64,000 nucleotides of DNA from Anaerolineaceae bacterium (GCA_020634135.1 JACKCG010000002.1:496001-560000); one strand, 5' to 3'; shown: positions 25,159-33,320, numbered from the stretch's first letter. Notes: generated from the sequence alone by a model not told the origin. Numbers and translations: made by a program.

Positions 25159-25944
25159 GTGAGACCGATAGAATCCTTATTAGAAAGCCTGGTTAAAGAA
25201 CTCAAGGCTGAAAACACTGTTGCGATCACGTTGACGGGCAGTTATGCGCGGGGGGATGCCACCCTGTACAGCGACGTGGACATGATCCACTATGTTCGCC
25301 AGCGTCCTGATAACCAGGAAGCTTACAGCCTGCGCTATGTTGACGACTATCTGGTTAGCCTGACGATATTGACGCTGGATGAACGCCGTGCCGACCTCGC
25401 CCGCCCGGAATCGGCAAAGTGGTGTCTTTCCGGTTTACAGCAGGCGCGCGTTTTGTATGACCCTCAGGGGGCGTTTGCTGGACTGCTGGCCGAGGCGAAC
25501 GCAGTGGTCTGGGATGACGTTATGCAAGCGCGAGCGAACGCTTACGCCGGGAATGAACTGGCCGGATACGCCGAGGAGGCGCATAAAGTCCTGGGCGGAC
25601 TGCTCCAGGATGATGACGGTCAAACCCTGTACGCAGTTTATGGGTTGGTGCTGGGGGTCAGTAGAATCGTCGCTACACAGCGCGGAATCACGGTAGAGTC
25701 AGATAATGTGTATTTCCGGCGGTTACAGGAGGAAATGGGGACAGACTCACACTGGACGCAGTTTTTCCGGAAGGCTGCCGGATACGACGAGGGCACAGCC
25801 CGAATGCGCGGGTTCGCCGCGCTCAGATTATATGTGGAGACAACCCGCTTGTTGGATGACGTGTTTTCACCGGAACACCGGGCGGTCATCGCACAGGCGG
25901 TCAGGGTGATTAACCAATCGCAATTCGTAGCGTCTATGTTATAG
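25159..25944 (+). CDS. Nucleotidyltransferase-fold protein
   Basis: A protein of about 261 residues with a DNA-polymerase-beta-like nucleotidyltransferase core: ITLTGSYARGDATLYSDVDM carries the G-S-x11-D-x-D catalytic pattern, and a helical C-terminal half follows as in aminoglycoside adenylyltransferases and MNT-type proteins. The frame is open from a TTG at 25057, but the GTG at 25159 has AGGAG five bases upstream and removes 34 residues that look non-native. It would transfer a nucleotide to a small molecule, RNA or protein; the target is unknown. metG starts 38 bases downstream, so both sit under the attenuator. Confidence 0.8.
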   Translation: MRPIESLLESLVKELKAENTVAITLTGSYARGDATLYSDVDMIHYVRQRPDNQEAYSLRYVDDYLVSLTILTLDERRADLARPESAKWCLSGLQQARVLYDPQGAFAGLLAEANAVVWDDVMQARANAYAGNELAGYAEEAHKVLGGLLQDDDGQTLYAVYGLVLGVSRIVATQRGITVESDNVYFRRLQEEMGTDSHWTQFFRKAAGYDEGTARMRGFAALRLYVETTRLLDDVFSPEHRAVIAQAVRVINQSQFVASML

Positions 25945-25982
25945 TTGGCGTCTGAATTAGACACAGAAATAGAAGGACAATT

Positions 25983-27797
25983 ATGGCGAAGTACATTCAC
26001 GTTTCCGTCGCCTGGCCGTATGCCAATGGCGACCTGCATGTGGGACATCTGGCCGGGGCGTATCTGCCTGCGGATATTTTCGCTCGTTATCACCGACTGG
26101 TCGGCAATCACGTCCTGATGGTATCGGGGTCGGATAGTCACGGCACGCCGATTTCGGTGGAAGCCGATAAGCGCGGTATTCCGGCACGGGAGGTGTTTGA
26201 GCATTATCACCGCCGTTTCCTGCTCACCCAGCAGAAAGTGGGGATCAGCTACGACCTGTTCACGCACACCGACACCGAGAATCACCACCAGATCGCCCAG
26301 GACTTTTTCACGCGCCTGCTGGAAAAAGGGCATCTGTATAAGGAAACGCAGAAACTGCTCTACAGCGCGGCGGAAAAACGCTTCCTTCCAGACCGCTATG
26401 TGGAGGGCGAGTGTTATATCTGCCATTATCCAGCGGCGCGGGGCGACCAGTGCGATAACTGCGGGAATCTGCTGGATGCGACTCTGCTGATTGAACCCCG
26501 TAACCGGGCGAACCCGGAGGATAAGCTGGTCGTGAAGGAAAGCGAGCATTACTTCCTCGACCTGGCATACTTTGAGCCGCAGCTTCTGAAGTACCTGGAT
26601 GAACATGACCACCACTGGCGGGCGAATGTCGTGCGCTTCAGCCGGAATTTCATTGCCGATGGACTCCAGGGCAGGCCAATCACCCGTGATATTGACTGGG
26701 GTATTGATGTCCCGCTGGCAGGGTGGGAGGACAAGAAACTCTACGTGTGGTTCGAGGCCGTGATGGGCTATTTCACTGCCAGTGTGGAGTGGGCGAAGAA
26801 TATCGGCCAGCCCGACGCCTGGAAACAGTGGTGGTATAACCCGGAGGCGCGAATCTACAACTTCATCGGTAAGGATAACATCCCGTTCCACACCATCATC
26901 TGGCAGGCGGAACTGCTGGGCGTGGACGGCATCTATAACGATGCTGAGGAGGTGAAGTCGTACGACGCTGACCTGCAACTGCCGTATGATGTCCCGGCCA
27001 ATGAGTTCATGAACATTGAGGGAGATAAATTCTCCAAAAGCCGGAACTGGGCAATCTGGGCACCGGACATCCTGGAACGCTACCAACCGGACGCGGTGCG
27101 CTACTACGTGGCAATGACCTTCCCGGAAAGCTCGGACTCGGATTTCTCGTGGGAGGGCTTCCTGAGCCGGGTCAACAACGAACTGCTGGCGACGTGGGGC
27201 AACCTGGTCAACCGGATGCTTGGTTTCGCCTACAAGCGGTTCGACGGCAAAGTGCCGGAATTCGACCACCTGACGCCGGACGACGAGGCGATCATCGCCC
27301 AGAGCGAAGCGGCTTTCGAGCTAATTGGGACGCTGTTGGAGGCGGTCAAGCTGCGCGAGGCACTTCAGACGGCGATGGCGCTGGCGAAAGACACCAATGT
27401 TTACCTGGATCGCCGTGCCCCCTGGAAGAGCATCAAGACCGACCCGGCAGATGCCGCCCGTGCCGTGTATACCGTCCTAAAAGTGGTGGATAACCTGAAG
27501 ATTCTCCTCGCGCCGTTCCTGCCGTTCACCTCACAGAAGCTCCATGAATACCTGGGATATGACGGGCAGTTGTTCGGTGAGTTGAAGACTGAGGAATACC
27601 AGGAGTCCACACGGGCGCATGAGGCGTTGGTCTATGACGGCAGTGGGGCGATAGGACGCTGGGAGAAAAGCGACCTGAAACCGGGAACGGCGCTGCGCGA
27701 ACCGGCCCCGCTGGTGGTCAAACTCGAACCGGAGATGGTGGAGTTTGAACGCGGCTTCCTGGGGCAGCCCCGGGAGGAACTGCCGATTACGGTGTAG
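25983..27797 (+). CDS. metG: Methionyl-tRNA synthetase
   Basis: A 604-residue class I synthetase that charges tRNA-Met. HVGH (19-22, in ANGDLHVGHLAGAYLP) is the HIGH motif and KFSKS (about 349-353) is the KMSKS motif. A zinc knuckle is intact: CYICHYPAARGDQCDNC gives four Cys in the connective peptide. The anticodon-binding helical domain follows (WGNLVNRMLGFAYKRFDG). The C-terminal EMAP-like tRNA-binding domain found in longer forms is missing. AAGGA lies ahead of the ATG at 25983. It is the second gene after the candidate Met-sensing leader, and a strong terminator closes the operon at 27854. Confidence 0.96.
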   Translation: MAKYIHVSVAWPYANGDLHVGHLAGAYLPADIFARYHRLVGNHVLMVSGSDSHGTPISVEADKRGIPAREVFEHYHRRFLLTQQKVGISYDLFTHTDTENHHQIAQDFFTRLLEKGHLYKETQKLLYSAAEKRFLPDRYVEGECYICHYPAARGDQCDNCGNLLDATLLIEPRNRANPEDKLVVKESEHYFLDLAYFEPQLLKYLDEHDHHWRANVVRFSRNFIADGLQGRPITRDIDWGIDVPLAGWEDKKLYVWFEAVMGYFTASVEWAKNIGQPDAWKQWWYNPEARIYNFIGKDNIPFHTIIWQAELLGVDGIYNDAEEVKSYDADLQLPYDVPANEFMNIEGDKFSKSRNWAIWAPDILERYQPDAVRYYVAMTFPESSDSDFSWEGFLSRVNNELLATWGNLVNRMLGFAYKRFDGKVPEFDHLTPDDEAIIAQSEAAFELIGTLLEAVKLREALQTAMALAKDTNVYLDRRAPWKSIKTDPADAARAVYTVLKVVDNLKILLAPFLPFTSQKLHEYLGYDGQLFGELKTEEYQESTRAHEALVYDGSGAIGRWEKSDLKPGTALREPAPLVVKLEPEMVEFERGFLGQPREELPITV

Positions 27798-27853
27798 TCG
27801 TGGCCGCTTGTTACTGACTGTTGGCTTTTTGCCAGTAGCCATAGGTTATCTGA

Positions 27854-27884
27854 ATCCTTCTCCGGTATTGAGAAGGATTTTTTT
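27854..27884 (+). terminator. Intrinsic terminator after metG
   Basis: ATCCTTCTC (27854-27862) pairs with GAGAAGGAT (27870-27878) and is followed by seven T residues. Confidence 0.9.
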
Positions 27885-27975
27885 ATCACTATAATAGAAA
27901 ATTTGTGCTATTCTGTATTCCGAGATAGAATACCGGTATCCAAATAACAAAAGCCATGAGAAAGGCGAGATTCAA

Positions 27976-28488
27976 ATGGATGCAACTCTGAAAACCAGCA
28001 TCTGGCAGCAGTTCGGGGCCGCGATTGATATGCTCGATGATGCGATTACGCTATGCCCGGATCGGCTGTGGACGGCGGTTCTGTGGGATGACCACGAGGA
28101 TGCACGCTATGGGCAGTATTGGTTTGTGGCGTATCACACCCTGTTTTGGCTCGACCTCTTTTTGACCGGCACGCGCGAAGGCTTTGCACCGCCTGAACCG
28201 TTTATTCGTAGTCGCGGTGCGCTCCCGGAAAAACCGTACACGAAAGACCAGGTGCGTACCTATCTCAAGCAGTGCCGCCAGAAATGTAGAACCACCCTCG
28301 AAGCGCTGACCGACGAGAAAGCGCATCAGGTTTGCATATTTGAATGGATGCAGCCGACGTTCCTGGAACTGCAACTGTATAGTATGCGCCATGTGCAGGA
28401 ACACGCCGCGCAGATGAATTTGCTCCTGGGGCAGAACCAGGTGGAAGGGCTGGACTGGATTCCGAGCGCCAGGGAAGACGCTTCGTAA
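27976..28488 (+). CDS. DinB-like four-helix protein (copy 1)
   Basis: A 170-residue member of the DinB/YfiT-like superfamily, four-helix bundles that usually bind one metal through three His and act in thiol-dependent or stress reactions. The likely ligands are in VAYHTLFWLDL and RHVQEHAAQMNLLLG. The gene starts with MDATLKTSIWQQFGAAID, and a paralogue of almost the same length follows 285 bases downstream with matching blocks (YHTLFWLDL, LTGT-EGF, SLTDE, MRHV). No signal peptide. Function cannot be stated beyond the fold. Confidence 0.82.
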   Translation: MDATLKTSIWQQFGAAIDMLDDAITLCPDRLWTAVLWDDHEDARYGQYWFVAYHTLFWLDLFLTGTREGFAPPEPFIRSRGALPEKPYTKDQVRTYLKQCRQKCRTTLEALTDEKAHQVCIFEWMQPTFLELQLYSMRHVQEHAAQMNLLLGQNQVEGLDWIPSAREDAS

Positions 28489-28529
28489 GACGCCAGCGGG
28501 AGAACGTCACAAGTATCGCGGTTAGCCCC

Positions 28530-28635
28530 TGGCTGCTGGCCTCACTCTAGCATCGTAGCGGGCTAACACTTTAGCGTTTTAGGTTTCGGCTAAATGCTCT
28601 ATCCGGTAAATCAGTTAGGTAATCAGGTTATCAGG
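28530..28635. repeat. Intergenic degenerate repeat, second island
   Basis: Non-coding run built from words similar to those at 6440-6532: ggctgctggcctcactc, ggctaacactttagcg, aatcaggttatcagg. It separates the two DinB-like genes. Confidence 0.4.
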
Positions 28636-28638
28636 TGT

Positions 28639-28661
28639 GGGGAGGGTCTTAGACCCTCCCC
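28639..28661. repeat. Dispersed GC-rich palindrome
   Basis: GGGGAGGGTCT (28639-28649) and AGACCCTCCCC (28651-28661), perfect 11-base arms around one T, followed by TAC. Confidence 0.6.
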
Positions 28662-28715
28662 TACAACCCAGAGATTTATTAAATGAAGCAGACAGTTTTC
28701 GTATGTTTTCAAGGT

Positions 28716-28737
28716 GGGCGACCACGCCGGGTCGCCC
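28716..28737. repeat. Dispersed GGGCGACC palindrome
   Basis: GGGCGACC (28716-28723) and GGTCGCCC (28730-28737), perfect 8-base arms, followed by CTAC. Member of the same intergenic family as 28639, 31680, 32258, 33321 and 53596. Confidence 0.6.
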
Positions 28738-28772
28738 CTACAGATTTACCTCATATTAGAGAGGCAGGGCGG

Positions 28773-29300
28773 ATGGATGCGATTGTGAAAACCGCGATCT
28801 GGGGACAGTTTGGCGCGGCCATTGATTTTCTGGCGGAGACGGTGAGTGCCTGCCCGGATGAACTGTGGCGGGCGACATTGTGGCCGACGCCCGGCAGGAA
28901 ACCGGCATTCGGCCAGTTCTGGTATGTGACCTATCATACGCTGTTCTGGCTCGACCTGTACCTGACTGGTACGGAGGAAGGTTTTATCCCACCTCCGCCC
29001 TTCACGCTGATTGAACAGGATTACTATGGCCCACTGCCGGAACGGGTCTATACGCGGGAGGAACTTCTGGACTATCTCCAGGGGTGTCGTCAGCGGTGCA
29101 AGGCCACGATTGAGTCCCTGACGGACGAAATGGCAGGCCGTCTCTGCCAGTTCGGGTGGGGGGAATGCAGTTTCCTGGAACTCCTGGGCTACAACATGCG
29201 CCACGTTCACGGCCATGCTTCGCAGTTGAACATGCTCCTGGGGCAGAATGGCGTCTCAACGCGGGATTGGGTACCACGTGTCGTGGATAATTTCTCGTGA
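28773..29300 (+). CDS. DinB-like four-helix protein (copy 2)
   Basis: A 175-residue paralogue of the protein at 27976. Matching segments include MDAIVKTAIWGQFGAAIDFL, VTYHTLFWLDLYLTGTEEGF, CRQRCKATIESLTDE and MRHVHGHASQLNMLLGQNG, so the His ligands of the DinB-like metal site are conserved. The frame extends to 28683, but that stretch crosses the GGGCGACC palindrome and is not protein-like; the ATG at 28773 is preferred. The pair arose by tandem duplication. A terminator follows at 29392. Confidence 0.82.
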   Translation: MDAIVKTAIWGQFGAAIDFLAETVSACPDELWRATLWPTPGRKPAFGQFWYVTYHTLFWLDLYLTGTEEGFIPPPPFTLIEQDYYGPLPERVYTREELLDYLQGCRQRCKATIESLTDEMAGRLCQFGWGECSFLELLGYNMRHVHGHASQLNMLLGQNGVSTRDWVPRVVDNFS

Positions 29301-29391
29301 TGTGGTGCAGGAGATAACGGACACAGGATGTGTACGGCCCGGTTTCCAGAAATGCTCTCAAGGGAAGTGGCCGCGTGGTAGTTGAACGCAA

Positions 29392-29427
29392 ACAGCCTCA
29401 ACCGGCATGGTCTGAGGCTGTCTTTTT
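29392..29427 (+). terminator. Intrinsic terminator after DinB-like copy 2
   Basis: ACAGCCTCA (29392-29400) pairs with TGAGGCTGT (29413-29421), then CTTTTT. Confidence 0.85.
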
Positions 29428-29445
29428 GCAATAAAATGGATTTGC

Positions 29446-29537
29446 GCTGCAACTGCTGCGGTTGCAGCAAGGTGGGCGATTCTGAGGGGAAAATCGGGGT
29501 GTGTGGTTTGCAGCAAAAGGCTGGGGGTTGCTGCAAA
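29446..29537. repeat. Paired hairpins sharing a TTGCAGCAA-type core
   Basis: Within the 447-base gap 29301-29747 are two inverted repeats. GCTGCAAC (29446-29453) pairs with GTTGCAGC (29461-29468), and TTTGCAGCAA (29507-29516) pairs with TTGCTGCAAA (29528-29537). All four arms carry versions of the same TTGCAGC word. It could be a structured RNA or a multi-site operator. No reading frame of note is present. Confidence 0.5.
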
Positions 29538-29648
29538 AGTCGTGCTGAGGCATGAGGAAGGCCATTTGAAAGTACCGAGTAGAACGCGAGAAACGCAGCG
29601 TTACAGGATTACCTTACCATAAAAGCGGTGGCAGATGGTGAATCTTTG

Positions 29649-29666
29649 TTCAAACATTTGTTTGAA
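29649..29666. promoter_or_regulatory. Palindromic operator candidate
   Basis: TTCAAAC-ATTT-GTTTGAA, a perfect 7-base dyad about 80 bases ahead of the membrane protein at 29748. Further TTGTTCA words flank it. Suitable for a dimeric repressor; the regulator is not known. Confidence 0.35.
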
Positions 29667-29747
29667 GATTTGTTCAGTTATCAGGAATTTAGCCAGGTGC
29701 GGTGTATGATCTTCTAAGTGACGCAACCTTGAGAACTGATCGCCAAG

Positions 29748-30335
29748 ATGAAGAAGCTATTCGAGATAGACTGGCTGAAATACCTCACCTGGGGTTTGTT
29801 GCTCGCAATGGCTGGTTTCGTCATCAAGGCATGGGAAAACCCACCAATGCCAGCAGCAATATACTGGTTTGAGTTGGAATTCCTCAGCTTGCGACGGCAG
29901 CTTGCCTGTCTTTGTATACCCGTTTTTTTGTTCCTGGCATGTATCTGGGTCATCAGACAGGAAAAAACACGCGGGGTTCGCCTGTGGATTCTTGGTGTTC
30001 TATTGTTTTCCAATATTCTAATGTGTTCTGCGTCCTTGCCTGGGTTGGTTTTTGAACACGATCATCAGGGTGGAATTGTATATAAAGACCGTGTCTATTA
30101 TGTGATGACCTCTTACGGCGGGCTTGGGATAGGTGGTGTTACAAGGCCTTATGTATACCTGTATGAGTGCGACCAATTAGGCGTGTTCTGTCAGGAAATC
30201 TATATTTACACAGGCTGGCGGGTCAGTACCGGTGAAGCGGAGTCATGGACGGCCAGCCTGATTACGGATTATGCTGCGGAAACTATCTCTCTGAGTGTGA
30301 ATGGGGAGAATGTCTATACCTACCATCCCGAATGA
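29748..30335 (+). CDS. Membrane-anchored protein, 195-residue family (copy 1)
   Basis: A 195-residue protein with three hydrophobic helices in the first 100 residues (YLTWGLLLAMAGFVI, LACLCIPVFLFLACIWVI, LWILGVLLFSNILMC) and a C-terminal domain of about 90 residues, probably outside the membrane, that ends VNGENVYTYHPE. The gene at 58568-59155 encodes a protein of exactly the same length, the same layout and a similar ending (VNDNQYAYHVE), so this is a small paralogous family. No function is known to me. Paired Cys in the outer domain (YECDQLGVFC) recur in the paralogue as YHCDTTGWIC. Confidence 0.75.
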   Translation: MKKLFEIDWLKYLTWGLLLAMAGFVIKAWENPPMPAAIYWFELEFLSLRRQLACLCIPVFLFLACIWVIRQEKTRGVRLWILGVLLFSNILMCSASLPGLVFEHDHQGGIVYKDRVYYVMTSYGGLGIGGVTRPYVYLYECDQLGVFCQEIYIYTGWRVSTGEAESWTASLITDYAAETISLSVNGENVYTYHPE

Positions 30336-30495
30336 TGTCGCTTTATGACATTTTGGCAGATTTTGGTAGCTTTTTGTCATGATTCTGGGTATTTTTGTGT
30401 GGTCTGCGCTACAATGCGCCCGTTCGACCCACCGAGGTCGGCAATCGTGATTGGTTGGACGTGTCAAGGGCACGTCAACACTTAAGGAAAAGATC

Positions 30496-31257
30496 ATGCA
30501 AAACCTACCCATCCCATTCCTGCTGTCTATTGCGAGTACGCTTGTTTCCGCCACGTTCGCGGTGTTTGTGCTGCGCCGCTGGTGGGAAAAACGCCGTCCA
30601 CACCTGGCGGCCTGGGGCGTTGGCCTGGTGCTGTACACCCTGGGGACGTTGAGCCAGGTGATTCTGTCACTGACATGGAGTCCGTTCTTCTTCCTGCTGT
30701 GGTACTGGGCGGGGGCGATCATGGTCGCGCCCTGGCTGGGGCAGGGGACGATTTTCCTGCTGGTGCGCAAAGGCAATATCGCCCGCAATATCGCGGTGCT
30801 GCTGGTGCTGGTGGGCGTGATGACGCTGCCCTGGGCGCTGTTCCTCACCCCGGTGGATGGCAGCCAGTGGTCACCCGGCCAGGATATGACACAACTGTTG
30901 TATAATACGACGATCATGCCAAAAGGCGGCGTGCGGGTCTTCACCCCGATCATGAATATCTGGGGGACGCTGGCGCTGGTTGGCGGGGCGCTGTACTCGG
31001 CGCGGCTGTTCCGGCGCAAGCAGATTCTGCGCAACCGGATGATCGGCAACTGGCTGATCGCGGCGGGCGGGCTGCTCCCGGCAATGGGTGGCACGCTGCT
31101 GCATCTGGGGGACGCATCGTTTAAGTATATCGGGGAACTCACGGGCGTGGCGCTGATCTTCGCCGGTTTTCTGATGGCGACTCATGTCGCTCAGGACGCG
31201 GCGCAGTCCCGGCGGAACGCAGCGCAGCCGCCCCAAACACAGGAGCAAAGTGCTTAA
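30496..31257 (+). CDS. Polytopic membrane protein
   Basis: A 253-residue integral membrane protein with about seven predicted helices (for example LLSIASTLVSATFAVFVL, WGVGLVLYTLGTLSQVIL, FFLLWYWAGAIMVAPWLG, IAVLLVLVGVMTLPWALFL) and a hydrophilic Gln-rich tail. The N-terminal LPIPFLLSIAS is typical of unnamed 7-helix proteins with charged RRWWEKRRPH after helix 1. No catalytic or transport motif is recognised. The ATG at 30496 has AAGGA upstream; the frame opens earlier at 30451. The next gene begins at the very next base after the stop, so they are translationally linked and may form a complex. Confidence 0.75.
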   Translation: MQNLPIPFLLSIASTLVSATFAVFVLRRWWEKRRPHLAAWGVGLVLYTLGTLSQVILSLTWSPFFFLLWYWAGAIMVAPWLGQGTIFLLVRKGNIARNIAVLLVLVGVMTLPWALFLTPVDGSQWSPGQDMTQLLYNTTIMPKGGVRVFTPIMNIWGTLALVGGALYSARLFRRKQILRNRMIGNWLIAAGGLLPAMGGTLLHLGDASFKYIGELTGVALIFAGFLMATHVAQDAAQSRRNAAQPPQTQEQSA

Positions 31258-31650
31258 GTGCTGGAACTGCTGGTATTTTTGCGGGGAGCGCATTACTGGT
31301 TAAGCCGCCTCGGTCTGGGGGCGGCTATCGTCATGTTCCTGGCGGCATTCTTCATCGGCGTAATCCGCAAAGGGGATGTGACCCCGCTGTACCGCAAGCT
31401 GACGGTTGCCGTCGCCGGGCTGATGGCCGTCCAGACGGTCATCGGCGCTGTGATGTACTTCTTCCTCAGCACGCGCCCCGGCCAGGAGGTGCATCTCATC
31501 TATGGGCTGGGGATGACGCTGGCGCTGCCGTTCTTCATCTTTGTTGAGAAAACAGCGGAAAAACGCCCGGCAATGGGCAGCTACATCTGGGGATTCGCGG
31601 TGCTGATCGGGATTATCTTCCGAGGGATGATGACCGGCGCGGCGGCATAG
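31258..31650 (+). CDS. Four-helix membrane protein
   Basis: A 130-residue protein with four hydrophobic helices (LGLGAAIVMFLAAFFIG, KLTVAVAGLMAVQTVIGAVM, HLIYGLGMTLALPFFIF, YIWGFAVLIGIIFRGMM). The start is a GTG directly abutting the TAA of the upstream 7-helix protein; AGGAG lies 11 bases before it. His, Tyr and Arg residues at helix ends (RGAHYWLSRLG) could be cofactor ligands, but this is speculation. The tight coupling suggests a two-subunit membrane complex of unknown function. Confidence 0.72.
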   Translation: MLELLVFLRGAHYWLSRLGLGAAIVMFLAAFFIGVIRKGDVTPLYRKLTVAVAGLMAVQTVIGAVMYFFLSTRPGQEVHLIYGLGMTLALPFFIFVEKTAEKRPAMGSYIWGFAVLIGIIFRGMMTGAAA

Positions 31651-31679
31651 CGTTGTGATTGCAGGTTTTCTAAGCGGGA

Positions 31680-31700
31680 GAGGCAGGGCCTCACCCCTAC
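31680..31700. repeat. Dispersed palindrome with ACCCCTAC end
   Basis: GAGGC-AGG-GCCTC (31680-31692) followed by ACCCCTAC, between the membrane protein and tadA. Confidence 0.45.
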
Positions 31701-31730
31701 GAATTCGGTCTGATGTGGTGATGGTACGCG

Positions 31731-32180
31731 ATGGACGATGCCTACTGGATGCGGCTGGCGCTGGAAGAAGCGGTCAAGGCGCTTGAAACAGATGATGTGC
31801 CCATCGGCGCGATTGCGGTCAAAGATGGGGTCGTGATCGGGCGCGGATACAACCGCCGTGAAGGCGATCAAGACCCTACCGCCCACGCTGAGATGATCGC
31901 TATCCGTGAAGCGGCGGCGGCGCTCAACTGCTGGCGGCTGGACGGCGTGACGCTGTACTGCACCTTAGAGCCGTGCGCGATGTGCGCCGGGGCGATGGTG
32001 CTGGCGCGGCTGCCCCGCCTGGTATATGCCACCACCGACCCGAAAGCGGGCGCGGCAGGCAGTGTGATGGACATCGCCCGCCACCCGTTCCTGAACCATA
32101 GTGTGCAGGTGGAGCGCGGCCTGTTTGCCGACGAAGCCGCCGAACAGATTCGGGCGTTCTTCCGCAAATTGCGGGAATAG
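31731..32180 (+). CDS. tadA: tRNA-specific adenosine deaminase
   Basis: A 149-residue zinc deaminase that converts A34 to inosine in the anticodon of tRNA-Arg(ACG). The active site is complete: His52 and Glu54 in TAHAEMIAIREA, and Cys82 and Cys85 in LEPCAMCAGAMVLARL. The C-terminal RHPFLNHSVQVERGLFADEA is characteristic of TadA rather than cytosine or guanine deaminases. It appears to be a stand-alone gene between palindromic repeats. Confidence 0.94.
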   Translation: MDDAYWMRLALEEAVKALETDDVPIGAIAVKDGVVIGRGYNRREGDQDPTAHAEMIAIREAAAALNCWRLDGVTLYCTLEPCAMCAGAMVLARLPRLVYATTDPKAGAAGSVMDIARHPFLNHSVQVERGLFADEAAEQIRAFFRKLRE

Positions 32181-32257
32181 GGGCAGATGGTGTTATTTGC
32201 GGTGTTTCCCAGGGGGCATAATGATGCGTTTTAACGAATTAGCACAGTGATTATTTC

Positions 32258-32338
32258 GTAGAGGTGCACCGCCGTGCGCCCCTACATATCCCTCATTACA
32301 GGGCGATTCTGTAGGGGAGACCCGGTGTGGTCGCCCGA
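32258..32338. repeat. Two adjacent GTAGGGGCGACC-type palindromes
   Basis: GTAGAGGTGCAC (32258-32269) with GTGCGCCCCTAC (32274-32285), then GTAGGGGAGACC (32311-32322) with GGTCGCCC (32329-32336). Each has one or two mismatches. The gap 32181-32437 has no gene. Confidence 0.5.
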
Positions 32339-32437
32339 TTTATCTCCATATTGGATTGTAAAATTGCCCCTATCCTACCCTGCGCCAAAACCTGACAATC
32401 GCTCACTTTTCCTGATTTCACTGAGGCCTATATCACG

Positions 32438-33268
32438 ATGACGACCCAACTGGTACTGCTCGGCACCGGGACTCCCAACGCCGACCCGGAACGCTCCGGC
32501 TCATCGCTCGCCATTATCGTCAACGATAGGCCATACCTGGTGGACGCCGGGCCGGGCGTGGTGCGGCGGGCATCAGCGGCCCATCAGCGCGGGGTGACCG
32601 GGCTGGCAGTCAACCGCCTGAACCGCGTGTTCCTGACGCATCTGCATTCCGACCACACCATCGGCCTGCCCGACCTGCTGCTCACGCCCTGGGTGCTGGA
32701 ACGTGACGCGCCGCTGGATATTTACGGCCCGGCGGGGACGCGAGAGATGGTTGACCACCTGCTGGCCGCCTACGCGCAGGACATCCACGAACGGCTCACC
32801 GGGCTGGAACCGGCCAATACCACCGGCTGCACGGCAACTGTAACCGAAATCACGGCGGGCGTGTGTTACCAGGACGACCTTGTAGTGGTCGAGGCCTTCC
32901 CGGTCAGGCATGGGGCATGGGCGGCTTTCGGCTATAAATTCACGACGCCTGACCGGGTGATCGTCATCTCCGGCGATACCTGCCCGGTGGAAAGCGTGGT
33001 CGAACAGGCCGCCGGATGTGACATCCTGGTACATGAGGTGTACTCGGTGGCGGGGTTTCAACGGCGGCCAGCGGAATGGCAGCGGTATCATGCCAGCGTG
33101 CATACCTCAGCGTATGAACTGGCGGCCATCGCCCGGCGGACGCAGCCGGGGCTGCTGGTGCTGGTGCATCAATTGTTCTGGGGGACATCCCCGGACGAAC
33201 TGGTGGCCGAAGTGCGTTCCGGCTATGGCGGCGCAGTGGTTTGCGGGAACGACCTTGATGTGTTTTAA
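32438..33268 (+). CDS. MBL-fold metallo-hydrolase (RNase Z-like)
   Basis: A 276-residue metallo-beta-lactamase-fold hydrolase. The metal site is THLHSDH (67-73), with further ligands in FPVRHG, SGDTCP and near the end at LVLVHQLF. The N-terminal LVLLGTGTPNADPERSGSS is typical of the RNase Z/arylsulfatase-like branch, but the protein lacks a clear exosite arm, so a tRNA 3' processing role is not certain. No signal peptide. A perfect 11-bp hairpin follows between this gene and the convergent DUF3352 gene. Confidence 0.87.
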   Translation: MTTQLVLLGTGTPNADPERSGSSLAIIVNDRPYLVDAGPGVVRRASAAHQRGVTGLAVNRLNRVFLTHLHSDHTIGLPDLLLTPWVLERDAPLDIYGPAGTREMVDHLLAAYAQDIHERLTGLEPANTTGCTATVTEITAGVCYQDDLVVVEAFPVRHGAWAAFGYKFTTPDRVIVISGDTCPVESVVEQAAGCDILVHEVYSVAGFQRRPAEWQRYHASVHTSAYELAAIARRTQPGLLVLVHQLFWGTSPDELVAEVRSGYGGAVVCGNDLDVF

Positions 33269-33302
33269 AAACACCGGACGAAGCGACGGCCTCGTCCGGT
33301 GT
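33266..33302 (-). terminator. Terminator for DUF3352 gene
   Basis: ACACCGGACGA (33271-33281) pairs perfectly with TCGTCCGGTGT (33292-33302). On the minus strand the stem is followed by TTTTTAAAA, so it ends transcripts of the 33355-35151 gene; on the plus strand no U-tract follows. Confidence 0.75.
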
Positions 33303-33320
33303 GGCTGTGATTCAGTTTCC

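Noticed and set aside
25638..27269. 543-residue frame antisense to metG
   Set aside because: metG is certain from HIGH, KMSKS and zinc motifs; the minus-strand frame is a by-product of its codon use and has no recognisable domain.
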